This document shows positions 1-11,200 of a stretch of 64,000 nt of DNA, in pieces. The notes below the pieces were generated by a model. That model made no database searches. It saw only the letters and a list, made by a program, of their open reading frames with translations, and was not told the origin of the DNA. Each line of letters opens with the position of its first letter. Position 1 is the stretch's first letter. Location: contig JAOTON010000393.1 of the NCBI GenBank assembly GCA_034440635.1, positions 1 to 64,000 of the forward strand. Direction: 5' to 3'. This DNA is from Lepas anatifera (lineage: Eukaryota; Arthropoda; Thecostraca; Lepadidae). Made by a program: the position numbers and the translations under genes.

Positions 1-1020
1 GTAATGGAGTGAAGATATGACTAGTCACCGTGGAGCCACCGTCAGTAAGTAGTTTGTTTTTTGGTGTTCGATAAGACCAAATTTCATTAACCAGAAAAAA
101 TTAATGAGTGAAAAAATAACGACTGCCCAGATTACTTCATATTTGCTAAGCTGATTAACTTCTCGCGTATCAGTTTGATTACCAAGTATTTGATGGATGA
201 GTATGGAAGTTTCAGCGGTAGCCATTCTGGATTAAAATTGTTTAGATCAGCAGCCTGTGTTTTATTTCGGAGCAAAAGTAAGTTGGAAAATAGTGGAAAT
301 TGATGATATGTACATTAAATTTATGAGAACTGTGTCGATAATACCATTAGAGATGGTATTCATGTATTTTTGGCTAGCTATGACCTTATACTTAGCTTTG
401 AGACGTGATTGTTTACTTTTAGAGTTTCGCCGCACCCGCGCCATGGTAGGTTTTCCATTGTTTTGAAGGTACCCTCGGGCCGCCGTATGATGGACGGCCT
501 TGGCTCGCTTGAAACGGATAGCAACGGCAGGGGTACGCGGACATCGCCCCAAGCGCCGGAATTAAGCTGGTATGTGCAGCCCGAGGTTTTTACACCCTAA
601 ACGTATGGTGGAAATTGTACTCGAGCTGTGGTTGTAGCAGATGTTGAAGCAGTTGAGGTAGCATGTGCTGAAACAAGGCGACGTAAAGGTGTTTAAGGAG
701 ACGGAGGATGTAAGTTGGGGCGGAGAGTACAGGAGTGTGTAGTTGTATGGACTTGGGGTTTGGGGGGTTGCGTGGGTTTTGTACACGAGGGTATTCAACG
801 AGGCTTTAGGTCAGAGTCGGGGAGTGATGAGTGCTAACGCAGCGGACGCCCCTTGCCAGCGAACGATGTTTGCTGCAACCATGAGGGATGCTGAGCGAGG
901 GCGGGTGTCGTGAAGAGGGAGTAGAAATACAGCGGCGCCAGTGACGGCTCGTTGTTTCGGCGATGATCCCGGGAAAGCAGCAGCTGGTCCGGAGCCGGGA
1001 CCAGCCGTGGCCGCTACAGT
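1..1020 (+). repeat. 5' LTR of the BEL/Pao element, clipped by window start
   Basis: From 41 to 1020 the sequence is colinear with 9880-10822 with many substitutions and small indels; similarity stops sharply at the shared GCCGCTACAG. Bases 1-40 match the corresponding right-hand sequence only weakly, so the true LTR start may lie before the window. The divergence between the two LTRs suggests an old insertion. Confidence 0.85.
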
Positions 1021-1260
1021 TCAGCTTAGGGTGCAGCAGTTTGGCGGTGCAGGAGTTCAGCTTCAGCATTTGTCAACGAAGAATTCTGCAATGGGGATCC
1101 AGGTGATTTGAAGACTTCAAGTAAGTGGAAACATCCATTCCCCGGTGAAAGCCAGTGAACATGCTTCTGTAACCCCAGTGATAAGCTAGTGAAGGGGTTG
1201 GGTATTCGTCTTGTGCAGCCAGTACATATTTGATCTTATTTGATTTATTTGATATTTGAT

Positions 1261-2956
1261 CACTGGGGGAAACTGTGGTCAGCATTCCCAAGAATAGCTA
1301 CGTTCCCAATAATGGGAATATTGATCCAATTGGGAACGCTTGTTTCATAAATGGAAACGCATGTTCCCAAGGATGGGAACGCCCGGAACGATGTTTTCAG
1401 AAAACACAACAGGAGCTTAGAAAAGATAAGGGGGAATCTTTCTACCTGGTCAATTTGAACTCTTCATAAAATTTGAGGGGAGTTCTACTTTGAATTAGAA
1501 AATCTGTCGTTGAACACTCCTCAAATATTCGTCTAAACTGCGCGATCCAGCCCCAACGGTAAAGAACGATGAAAAAGATTGCTCTCAAACTGTGAATCCA
1601 GGCAGGTATTAATTTTTAGATAATTTGCGGGGAAAGTCAATGAAAAATAGTATTATAAAAACAAAATTTCAAAAGTATAGACTGCAAAAATATTTTCTTG
1701 GCGTCACACATTTGCTGCTCACCATGTGCAGACGAATGAGGAAATAGAGGAAAACCGTGCCTCGTCTGTTTAGAAAGTAAGTTGTGCCTAAAAAGTGGTA
1801 TTTTCGCATTTTCTAAGTTTTTTTATATTGATTTGTATTAGAAAGTTTTTTTGATCCTGTAGTTTTTGTCCCCAAGATTGTTTGAATTATTCCGTAGTGT
1901 TTTGACGAATTATGGTGCGCCGATGCATTAACTCGATATTTTCTACTGGGGTGCCTCATTCATCGGCAGTTCCATCAGGCGGGGAAAGAGGGGCACGTTT
2001 CCCGCTCGACCCTCGGCGCCCACCCCCCCCATCAAACCTTGGCGCCCCGCCATCGACCCTTGGCGACCCCCTGATCAACACTTGGCGCAACCCCCCATTG
2101 ACCCTCGGCGCAACCCCCATTGACCCTTGGCGCCCCTTGAAATGGTCAAGCGCCCCCTGATATGTCGCTTCCCACCCCCCGCCAGGATGCGGAAATCCGA
2201 TAAGATTTTGCGCCCACCTAATATCTGTTGCCTAGGGTCTCAAGCTCCTCCTCAAGATATCAGAGTGCATGCAGTAAAAACATACGCGGAGACTGTTCGA
2301 AGGCAATGGCGGGAGATGCTTCAGCCCCTAGCCCCCAATAAGTCCTGGGTGTGAGAATTGGCCACTCTGCTGATAGACTCTGGCACCCCCTGCTCGTATG
2401 ACGCCCCCCTTTCTTTCGAAAATAAACTTGGATCCGCCTATGCCTCCTTCTACTCCTTTGAGCCTGCTTCTTGCAGGGGTAGGCCTTTATCCTTGAGACG
2501 CTATCATAGGCGGATCCAGGATTGCCGATCGGGGGACACCTTCCCGGAGGCGCCATTCTTTACCGGAGAACCATATCGGATGGGCGCAAAATCTTGTCGC
2601 TGGGAGCCGATTTTCTCATTCTGGGGGGTGGGAGGCGACATTTCAGGGGGCGCCGTGACCATTTCAGGAGCGCCGAGGGTCGATGGGGGGCACGAACTCC
2701 CTTTGCCCCCTGGATCCGCCTATGGGGCACGTGCCCACTTCGCTCCCCCTGGATCCGCCTATGGCCGCCATTCATATTTCGTCCGGAACACTAACATATT
2801 GAAATAATTCGGTAGATATACGCTTTTATTCGTTTCAAGCTGTCTGAAGTTCCAGTTTGAATATACGATGGAAAATGCGTTTCCAAATATGGGTCATTGT
2901 TCCCATTGTTGGGAACGTAGTCATTCTTGGGAACGCTGACCACAGTTTCCCCACTG
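1261..2956. mobile_element. Non-autonomous TIR DNA transposon nested in the BEL leader
   Basis: The first roughly 58 bases (CACTGGGGGAAACTGTGG onward) are the near reverse complement of the bases ending at 2956 (CAGTGGGGAAACTGTGG when inverted). Both ends carry subterminal palindromes of the form GTTCCCA(N)TGGGAAC, at 1302-1318, 1363-1380 and 2899-2916. The hexamer TGATCA overlaps both borders (1257-1262 and 2955-2960) and is a possible target duplication. No transposase ORF is present. The superfamily is uncertain: the first bases resemble hAT or CACTA, but no matching 8-bp duplication was found. The centre holds a foldback and a MITE (2505-2763). Confidence 0.75.
1950..2763. repeat. Foldback region with nested hAT-like MITE
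   Basis: The 2140-2230 segment (GCGCCCCCTGATATGTCGC and onward) is repeated in inverted orientation at about 2573-2660, forming a large potential hairpin. A MITE-like unit starts with CATAGGCGGATCCAGG at 2505 and ends with CTGGATCCGCCTATG at 2724, with a second copy of that terminus at 2763. Another TTGGATCCGCCTATG lies near 2429-2442. Repeated GGCGCC(A)CC blocks with variable C-runs fill 1990-2150. The same TIR motif recurs at 34503-34924 and in every 50-bp satellite monomer downstream. Confidence 0.65.
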
Positions 2957-3843
2957 ATCAGACTCTATGGAAGTTCATAATCTGCATTCTCATTCTAACA
3001 TGCAGTGGAGGACAGTCTTTCTTCATTATCATTGACATCAAGAGACAGCAGTGTGGAGGTGTTTTGTCTGGGGATGTGTGGTGAGGTGTGTGGGAAGGGG
3101 GTGGTTTTTCAATGAGGGTGTGATGGGAGATTTGATAGCAGAGGGTTGGGGGTGGATGTCAGCGTGGATGTGATGTGGACTTAGGTTGGTTGGCAAGTGT
3201 GACGCAGACTCCCTCTTCCCGTCCTTGGGTGGCATCTAGATTTCTCCATTGAATAGATGAGGACAGATACTCTTGAAGGCTCAGAGGGTTGAGTGGAACT
3301 ATAGAGTGGGCAGACATGCAGGACCGAATCAAGTATTGGCATAGTGGCTGCGGCTTCATTTTTCAACCATGATTAGAAATGGTAAGTTCCGTTAGGGCTT
3401 ATCGAGTAGGTTGGAGGGCTGAGTTACACTCTGTTGCTTGGTCTGGAACGTCAGTTTGGTTCGGCAGGTAAGTGGCCGCATATTCCTGGACAGATGACGG
3501 TGCACCAGGTTTAGTGATGAGATTGATATTGCATGGGGTTCGCTGGTAACTGCCTCCGGATGCATGTATTAGTTTCAGCTATGCATAGTGTAGAAAGGTA
3601 GGTAGCGCCATCTATCTAATTAGTAGTAGTCAAGCACCACCTAGTAGGAGTAAACTTGACAGTGTTAAGTGCTACTTTGTTTCAAGTACTGTGTTAATGT
3701 ATATTGCCATTAGATATTTCGAACAGTGGAATTATTCGGTACTTTCAAGATCCCTTTAAAAATAAATATTGCAGATTTTCAAGCTCATAACAGTTGATGG
3801 TCTTTTGGAATAACTTGGACATTGTTTCACGCTGTACTCTGTT

Positions 3844-4719
3844 GTGTTTAATATGGCACCAGTGCGAAAGGAACTAGCTAAGCTTAAGCGTTCAGACTTA
3901 GAGAAAGAACTTGAAAGTCGAGGATTGGATGCCTCTGGTACAAAAGCTGAGCTACTAGATAGATTAACGTTGGCAATCAAGATGGATGAACGAGATCAAC
4001 TTGACCAAAACTTCCCGGTGGTACAATCAGCAGGTGTGAGTACCGAGTTAGAATCAGACACCAATCCCAATCCAGTAGGAAGTGAACCAGTAGAGTCACC
4101 AGCGCGGACGGAGAACCCACAGGTGTTGAGGGCTAAGTTAAAATTTCTAAAGGAGAAATTAGCGTTAGATGAGCGGCGACTGAGGATAGACGGTAGGGCA
4201 CAACAGATAGAGCTTGAAATGCAGCTGGTCGAAGTTTGCGGTGGCGCTATTGAGGAGTCTTTTGTCGAACCAGTACGGATAAATGCGACCGATTCGGATA
4301 GGGCCCACACTTGCGATAATCCGATATCCGACGCGTTGTGCGCCCAGCTACAACGATCCCTCATGCCGGTTTCGGAGCTGAAGCCATTCTCGGGTGACAT
4401 TCTGGAATACCAACTATTCATCAAATCTTTCGATGCTAGGATAGGCCGTCACAGTAACAACCCAATCGAACTTCTTCACTATTTGGAAAGTTACACTACG
4501 CAAGTGCCAAACCAGATAGTACGCAGCTGTTTATATATGGGGGAGGAGGGATACGCGGAAGCTAGGAAGCTGTTAGACGCGAGGTTCGGCAACACCTACA
4601 AGGTCGCCGAACGGTATCTGGAAAGAATCTGTACGTGGCCCAAGGTTCACGCGGGGGACTTAGCCGGCCTGGACCGAATGTTGCTGTTTCTGACCGAGGT
4701 AAAAAAACGTGATGCATGA
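3844..4719 (+). pseudogene. BEL/Pao gag segment: SAP domain and DUF1759
   Basis: The frame encodes 291 residues. Residues about 10-47 form a SAP-type helix-extended loop-helix (KRSDLEKELESRGLDASGTK), a nucleic-acid-binding fold. Residues 95-130 are charged and probably coiled coil. From residue 179 (LKPFSGD) to the end the sequence matches the DUF1759 capsid-like region of BEL/Pao gag, including ARKLLDARFGNTYKVAERYL. The frame closes after KKRDA, and the zinc-knuckle region and first half of the protease expected next are absent. The ATG at 3844 opens the frame, and the methionine four codons later is equally possible. No Cys-His knuckle is visible. Confidence 0.85.
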
Positions 4720-5600
4720 ACTTCGAGACAGTGAACTTGATCACCCGCGCACAATTCGGGCGGTTTTGGGAAATTGCCGGGAGCGCTGCAAGACCGTTTC
4801 CTGCGGCTTGCGGACTCTCGACAGGGAGAGCAGAGAGTCTGGGAGAGTCTTTATCATTAGAGACAGTGTGCGGACCGCCGCGCCATCTGAAGTCATCGGT
4901 AGTAGAGGGTTTAGAGATCGGGCCGGTCGAGGGGGAGGGCCGTTATTCCCTGCCGGCAGTATTCACGATAGAGAACCTTCCGGTCAACCTGGGCAACAAG
5001 TGCTCAACAGAGGAGGCCAGTAAGTGGCCCCACCTCAGGGACCTGAATTTAGAGTGCGCGCCATCTAGGGTTGAGATTTTGGTGGGTGCGGATGCGGCGC
5101 AGGTGCATTTGGCAAGGGAGGTGAGGTGCCCAGAGAACGGGGTGGGTCCCTGCGCGGTCCGGACAGTTTTGGGCTGGTATGTTTTGGGATCGGGTGAGAG
5201 TGAGGGCGGCTCTAACGGTGGGAAATATTTAGTTAACTTTCTGAGGGTGAGCGAGGCCAGCGAGGGAGTATGCGAGGAGAGACGTGATGATTCAACGACG
5301 GGGATGATTAAAAAATTGTATGAAAGCGATTTCGGTGACCTTGTAGATGATAGGGAGGGTCTCTCAGTTCAGGATAGGGAGTGGCTGTCTGAGATAAAGG
5401 GTAAAACCAGGAAGAATGAGATGGGACACTTTGAAGTAGGATTACAAAAAACCGAAAGAGGGGAGCTCCCGGACAGCCGGCCGGTCGCGGAGAAGCGACT
5501 GCAGTCGCTCCGGAAAAGATTCAAACGGGACGAAAAGTTTTTTGCCGAGTATAGGAGGTCATTCAAGGACTGGCACGCGATGGTTATGCAGAAAGGGTAG
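4720..5600 (+). pseudogene. BEL/Pao A17-type protease remnant and connector
   Basis: In another frame from gag, 295 codons stay open. The middle carries WPHLRDL and VEILVGADAAQVHLAREVR followed by GPCAVRTVLGWYVLG, the C-terminal half of the Pao aspartic protease. The catalytic D-S/T-G half is missing, consistent with a deletion at the gag junction. The last third (SVQDREWLSEI, HFEVGLQKTERGELPDSR) is the connector that precedes reverse transcriptase in BEL/Pao polyproteins. The stop at 5600 is followed by a frame change into the RT. Confidence 0.85.
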
Positions 5601-7130
5601 CGGAGGAGGAGGCGCCCCCATCCCGGAGTTGGGTGCTCCCGCACCAAGCTGTCATTAATGCAGAGAAGGAGAAGCTGAGGGTGGTTTTCGACTGCGCAGC
5701 TAAGTCCAGCGGCTTGTGCTTGAACGACATTCTGAAGGGCGGGCCGAACATAACAAACTCGCTGTTAGGAGTGTTACTTAGATTCCGGGAGAGGGAGATT
5801 GCGTTCACATGTGATGCTCAATCGATGTTCCCCGTGTGCACCTACCAGCAGCTGATTCAGACTATCTCCGGTTCTTGTGGTTTAGAGATGATGACCTAGA
5901 CGGCCCAACAGAGGTTTGGCGTATGAAGTCGCATATATTTGGCGCAGTTAGCTCCCCAGTGTGGCGTCCTACGCGCTTCTTCGGTGCGCAGAGGAAGGTG
6001 AGCCGGAGTTTCCTGAGGCAGCAGAAACCTTGCGTAACCGAGTGTATGTCGACGATGCTCTCTGCTGTACCGAGACGGTCGAGGAAGCTAAACAGTTAGC
6101 AGATGATTTGCGGGAGTTGTGTAACATGGGCGCATTCAATATGACTAAGTTCGTCAGTAATAGTTCGGAGTTCCTGAAACACATTCCGCCAGAACACAGG
6201 GGTAAGCAGATTAAGTCGTTGGATGTCGAAAAGGATAGCCTCCCACCAGAGAGGGCGTTGGGTATGAAATGGTGCGTTGAGACCGACACCTTTGGGTTTA
6301 ACCCGGAGATTAAAACCAAACCATTGACCCGTAGAGGAATCCTTAGTACTGTGAGTGGGATTTTTGACCCCCTGGGTATCGCCGGACCGGTAACCTTAGC
6401 GGGAAAGGCGCTGTTGCAGAAACTGCGCGCGAGTAAGTGCAGCTGGGATGACCCCATTCCCAGAGAGCTGGCGGAGGAGTGGGGGAGGTGGCTCGAGAGA
6501 GCTAAAACTCTCGGCTCAGTCAAACTCGACAGGTGCATCAGCGGGCCCCCGGGGCGAATAATGAGCACTCAGTTGCATGTATTCGTGGACGCCAGCGAGA
6601 CAGGTTACGCTGCGGTTGCTTACATTAGGAGAGAAATTCTTATTTCGGAAGGCAACACTGAAGTTTTTGTTAGGTTTCTGCAGGGCAAGTGTTTAGTTAG
6701 CCCTTTACGTGCGGTGACTATCCCTCGCCTCGAGTTAGCAGCAGCGGTGGTCGCGGTCAAGCTGAAAATTCTGCTTGTGCGAGAACTGGACGTAACCTTT
6801 GACGAGACGTTCCTGTGGACCGACAGCATGGTCGTGCTTTCTTGTATCAGAAATCGGACCTCCAGGTTTAAGACCTATGTGGCAAATCGGTTAGCTTACA
6901 TTCAGGGTGGTTCTGATGTATCGGACTGGGTTCACGTGCCATCAGAACATAATCCGGCAGATATCGGCTCCCGTGGTTGCCAGCCTGGCGACCTGCACAA
7001 GTGGTTGGGCGGTCCCCAGTTTCTCAGAGAGGGAAGAAATGTGTGGCCGAGTGAGCCTGTGACTCTCCCGGCTGTACCGGAGGATGAAGTTAAAAAAACC
7101 AGTACCGGTGGCGGCAGTTATCGCCTCGCC
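5601..7130 (+). pseudogene. BEL/Pao reverse transcriptase and RNase H, frameshifted
   Basis: RT fragments lie in three frames. 5633-5830 has the LPHQAVI, KLRVVFDCAAKSSG and TCDAQSMF motifs. 5840-5955 has DYLRFLWF and HIFGAVSSPV. From 5961 the frame continues with the catalytic YVDD box. RNase H follows in that frame with its acidic residues visible: HVFVDASETGYAAVAY, IPRLELAAAVV, FLWTDSMVVLSCI and WVHVPSEHNPADIGSRG. At least three frame changes (near 5610, 5830 and 5955) break the polyprotein. The domain order and motifs are typical of BEL/Pao, so the identity is firm although the gene is dead. Confidence 0.9.
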
Positions 7131-7490
7131 AACTCAGAGTCACGCCACAGACGCGCTGATTGGGCGATATTCGAGTTTCTTCCGTCTAAAAAAGGCAGTT
7201 GCATGGTTTAGGCGGTTCTTTGATGTTCTCAAGGATGGAAGCTACAGTCGGGCCCTGAAAGCTAGGCAGACAGGTTTGAGGCTGAGGAGTTCTCAGTTTA
7301 GCACGCGTCTCACCGTTCCGGATATTGTGGAGGCTGAAAAGGCCATCGTAAGGTACACGCAGAGAGAGCACTTTCCCGACTGTGTAGGAGTTGCGGTGAA
7401 CGGCGTTTTGAGTGTTAGGGAAAAGGGGCCTCTGTCCTGTCTGAGGCCGTGTATGAAGGAAGGGATAATGGTGGTAGGGGGCGACTAAGT
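7131..7490 (+). pseudogene. Connector between RNase H and integrase of BEL/Pao pol
   Basis: After a frame change near 7130-7200 the segment encodes a stretch with RYSSFFRLKKAVAWFRRF and PDIVEAEKAIVRYTQREHF. This matches the connector that in BEL/Pao polyproteins lies between RNase H and the integrase zinc-binding domain. No catalytic residues are expected here. The frame ends at 7488 and the zinc-binding part begins in yet another frame. Confidence 0.75.
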
Positions 7491-7549
7491 AAAAGTTCGT
7501 CGTTATCAGAAGTGTCAAAGCATCCCGCAATACTGCCCCGGAGTGGTCA

Positions 7550-8671
7550 CGTTTCACGGCTTGTGGTGAGAGAAGCGCATCAGTTGCTTTCTCATGAGGG
7601 GAGGGATCACACGTTTTAGAAGGTGAGGGAGAAGTATTGGATAATAGGTGCGGGGGCCCCTCATTCGGGAAATGGTGCGATCGTGCGTCATTTGCAGACG
7701 GGTCAATGGCAGACCGCTGCAGCAGTTGATGGGAGACCTACCAGAGGACCGGGTCAATTCCGGCACTAAAGCCTTTGCAGAGGTGAGTTTAGATCTTTTT
7801 GGTCCATTTCTAGTCAAACAGGGCAGGACTGAAAGGAAGCGATACGGTCTTGTCTGTATCTGCTCATCCACCAGAGCCGTGCATTTTTGAAGTACTTGAC
7901 TCTCTCGATACTGATTCTCTTATAAATGGGATTCGACGGATCGTGGCGCGCAGGGGAAAAATAGATACAATACGAACAGACCAGGGATCAAATATGCATG
8001 GCGCGATCAACGATTTGAAGGCAGCGATGAATGATGTCAATCTGGAGTCAGTCCATAACACTCTCCTCAGGCAGGGGGTCAGGTGGGAGTTCAGCCCACC
8101 CACTGGATCACATTTCGGGGGGAGTCATGAGAGGGCTATTCGCACCTTTCGAAAAATATGGTGCATCATGCCGGTACAGAGATTAGACGATGAGAGCCTA
8201 TATACTTTGTTCTGCGAGATCGAATCGATCATGAATAGCAGACCTCTTTCGTTTATGTCAACCCGAGGAGAGTTGGAGCCGTTAATCCCCAATCACCTCC
8301 TTATCCTGAGCAGTTCAGGAGAGTCAGTCCCGGGCAGGTTCACGGAGCATGATGCGGTTTCAAGGCGGCGTTGGAGACAGGTGCAATTCCTGTCCCAGCA
8401 GTTCTGGATACGGTGGAGGGCGCAGTATCTCCCTACCCTCCAAACACGTCAAAAATGGACAAAGGAACACAGGAATTTGGCGGTGGGGGACGTGGTATTA
8501 TTGCTGAGTAAAGACGCGCCGAGGGCGCAATGGCCTCTCGGCAGAGTGGTAGAGGTGTATAGAAATAGCGATGACTTTGTCCGTAAGGTAGCGGTTAAGG
8601 TGCGGGATTCGGTGCTAGTTCGCCCAATTCATAAACTTGTGTTAGTCTCCCCGAGTTCGGATTTAGAGTAA
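7550..8671 (+). pseudogene. BEL/Pao integrase and C-terminal domain
   Basis: 7554-7650 encodes the HHCC-type zinc-binding start (VREAHQLLSHEG) but has an in-frame stop near 7618. The CC half (SCVICRRVNGRP) lies in the 7648 frame. The catalytic core shows three acidic motifs: EVSLDLFGPF, IRTDQGSN and PPTGSHFGGSHERAIRTF. The first lies in the 7648-7890 frame and the other two in the 7850-8671 frame. The C-terminal 90 residues (RRWRQVQFLSQQFWIRW, VGDVVLLL, WPLGRVVEVY, VRPIHKLVLV) are a DUF5641-like tail. Two frame changes and one stop make it inactive. Confidence 0.88.
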
Positions 8672-8832
8672 GAGAGGTGGGAAACATTAGTTCGGCCTAA
8701 TGTCTTGTGTCTGGGTCACTCGGCAGTGTCCTAAATGTAAAAGGTAGTGGTAACTTGTTAGTAATTTAGTATTATAGCTGTGTGGATGAGTGATGCTAGC
8801 TCCATCCGCAATTTATGGTAATTTGGATTTAA

Positions 8833-9022
8833 TGTGTGGATTAATAGTAGGCAGGCCTTCAGCCGTTTCTTCTTACTTCGGCGCTCGTCCGAAGCCAGAG
8901 GGCGCCGTGATGAGACACGGTGCCTACTTATGTGGGTTAATAGTAGGCAGGCCTTCAGCCGTTTCTTACTTCGGCACTCGTCCAAAGCCAGAGGGCGCCG
9001 TGATGAGGCATGGTGCCTACTT
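8833..9022 (+). repeat. 96-bp tandem duplication in BEL 3' noncoding region
   Basis: Two consecutive copies share TAGTAGGCAGGCCTTCAGCC at 8845 and 8941 and end in GTGATGAG(A/G)CA(C/T)GGTGCC. They differ by a 3-base TCT indel and a few substitutions. The open frames through both copies have no similarity I recognise. Confidence 0.85.
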
Positions 9023-9879
9023 TGTTGTGCATGCGATCGGCAGATGCGGGCTGACTTTGCAGACCGGTGGGTAACGCCGATGGTGCGGTCTGGATTACCG
9101 CCGGAGGTTTCAGTGAATGGGTCGGTGTGGCTTGGGAGGGGGGCAATTTGGTTGTAGAAGTGTATTTGACTTAGTGGCTTGCCTCGTAGTGGTCGTCGCC
9201 GGACGATCAGTAGTTGCTTGGCCGCTTGCTAGAGAGTAAGTTCACTGACGTCAATCTTCAGGAGACGCTTCTGTGGGTAAGTTGTGGCGGTTGTACCCGG
9301 TTCCTGGGCTGTGTTCGTATTTGAAGGGGAGATAATGTTGCTGTTGGGTTCTATTTCCGCGAGGCCAGTGTGCTGACCTGGTAAGTATTAGGTTTAGTAT
9401 GTCGCTGAGCGCCTGGCTTTGGGCTTGACCGTTTCGGAACGGTCAATGGGGGAATGTAGAAGGCGCTCAGCGCCCTTTCCGGCCCGCCACCCAGGGGTGG
9501 GGCGGCGGGTGTCTGTGGAGAGCGATAGGGTGCCAGGGGAAGCGCCCCCTGTGCATCGGCTGGGGCCGACGATGGTGTTAAGTGTTACGGGAACAACTAT
9601 TTGTAGCTGGCGGCGTTAGTCCGACCCACGAGCAGGGCGAGCGGAGTAGTGGTTTGGTGTTAGGTGTTGTGAGGTGCGGTTTAAGGGAAAAACAGAGGTG
9701 AGCAGAGGAGTTATAAACGGGGGACGGGAAATCTGGAGGGGTTGTGGGATTTGGCAGCCAAAGTACGGGCTGCCGTAGAAGCGGGGCGAGTGACCTTGAG
9801 TCGTGAGACGGCATTTCGTAGCGTTGTGTGATAAGCCAGTTTGTGGAGGCTTCTCTGCGATTAGGTTCGTGGGCCATGC
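9023..9879 (+). other. BEL/Pao 3' noncoding region up to the 3' LTR
   Basis: No recognisable coding sequence is present. A purine-rich run around 9715-9740 (GGGGGACGGGAAATCTGGAG) is a possible polypurine tract; if so, the LTR would start near 9741 rather than 9880, and the left copy of that first part would lie largely outside the window. Confidence 0.4.
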
Positions 9880-10822
9880 GTCAGTAAGTAGTTTTGTTTT
9901 TTGGTGTTCGATAAGACGAATTTCATTAGCCCACGGAAAAAATTGTTGAGTGAAAATAACGACTGCCCAGATTACTTCATATTTGTAAAGCGCAGTTAGC
10001 TTCTCGAGTATTAGTTTGATTGCAAGTATTTGATGGATGAGTATGGAGGTTCAGCGGTAGCCATTCTGGATTAAAAATTGTTTAGATCAACAGCCTATTT
10101 TATTTCGGAGCAAAAGTAAGTTGGAAAATAGGTAAAATTGATGATATGTACGTTAAATTTATGAGAACTGTGTCGATAATACCATTAGAGATCGTATTCA
10201 TGTATTTTTGGCAACCTATGACCTTATACTTAGCTTTGAACGTAATTGTTTACTTTTGAGAGTTTCGCCGCACCCGCGCCATTGTAGTTTTCCATTGTTT
10301 TTGAAGGTACTCGGGCCGCCGTATGATGAGACGGCGGCTCGCTTGAGGCGGATAGCAACGAGGGGTACCGGACATCGCCCAGCACCGGAATTAAGCTGGT
10401 ATGGCCAGGTTTTTACACCCAAACGTGGTGGAAATTGTACTCGAGCTGTGGTTGTAGCAGATGTTGAAGCAGTTGAGGTAGCATGTGCTGAAGCAGGCGA
10501 CGTAAAGGTGTTGAAGCGGAGGATGTAAATTGGGGCAGAGTACAAGTGTGTAGTTGTGTGGACTTGGGGTTTAGGGGGAGGGTTGCGTGGGTTTTTAACG
10601 AGGGTATTCAACGAGGCTTTAGATCAGAGTCGGGGGTGATGAGTGCTAACGCGGACGCCCTCGGCAGAACGGTGTTTGCTGAAAGTATGGGGATGCTGCG
10701 AGGGCAGGTGGCGTGAGGAGGGGAGTAGAAATACAGCAGCGCCAGTGACAGCTCGTCGTTTCGGCGATGATCCCGGGAGGGCAGCAGCTGGTCCGGAGCG
10801 GGACCAGCCGTGGCCGCTACAG
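9880..10822 (+). repeat. 3' LTR of the BEL/Pao element
   Basis: Colinear with 41-1020 and diverging sharply after GCCGCTACAG at the right edge. The copy is about 37 bases shorter than the left one because of scattered indels. The downstream flank (TGCCCCCCACC) differs from the 5' leader, as expected for an LTR edge. Confidence 0.87.
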
Positions 10823-11200
10823 TGCCCCCCACCTATTTTTCCAAAGTGAGCGGAGAACCGTTCTTGGCCAGAAAATGGTACCTGACTACCTTTGAGAGAA
10901 TTCATGTGAACTTCGATTGGTGAAGAAATTTTGAAAATTTGTCAATAATGTTTTTACTTATAGGCTTTAAAAGTCAGACCTACATTTTGAGACCGTCACA
11001 ATCACGCGGTCGCACCAGTTCGCCTGCACTGTAGACCGAGTGTTGGCGTATTACCGTCATATAATCGGGATTATATGCCAAGATCAGCCCACATAAACGT
11101 ATAAATATAGGTCAAAGGTCACAGTTCAAGGTCATTGGCCTCAGTATTTCGGTCAGGTGACATTATTCAGCATGACGTATGTTATGCTATGACTTGATAG
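10823..11200. other. Unassigned DNA with nuclear-receptor-like sites
   Basis: No gene or transposon end was recognised. A perfect DR1 arrangement (AGGTCAAAGGTCA) lies at 11109-11121, followed by TCAAGGTCA at 11126-11134, the extended half-site form bound by NR5A/ERR-type receptors. Function is unknown; similar motifs are abundant in the adjoining TTAA element. Confidence 0.4.

Larger units (their letters stand above)
1021..3843 (+). other. Untranslated leader of the BEL/Pao element
   Basis: After subtraction of the nested transposon at 1261-2956, about 1.1 kb separates the LTR from the gag start. No ORF with recognisable similarity was seen. I could not identify a convincing tRNA primer-binding site just after 1020. 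Confidence 0.6.
1..10822 (+). mobile_element. Degenerate BEL/Pao LTR retrotransposon
   Basis: Direct repeats at 41-1020 and 9880-10822 bracket remnants of a gag-pol polyprotein in the order SAP/DUF1759 gag, A17 protease end, reverse transcriptase (YVDD), RNase H, integrase with HFGG motif, and DUF5641-like tail. This order is that of the BEL/Pao superfamily. The reading frame shifts repeatedly, at least one in-frame stop is present and the first half of the protease is missing, so the copy cannot make a functional polyprotein. The element is longer than usual because a 1.7-kb TIR transposon (1261-2956) sits in its leader. The 5' LTR is cut by the window edge, so target-site duplications cannot be checked. 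I saw no envelope-like ORF. Confidence 0.93.

Noticed and set aside
3996..4424. 142-codon minus-strand frame
   Set aside because: Lies antisense to the recognised gag region; a shadow frame.
1..10822. Intact endogenous retrovirus with envelope
   Set aside because: No envelope-like frame is present downstream of integrase, the domain order is BEL/Pao, and all frames are broken.
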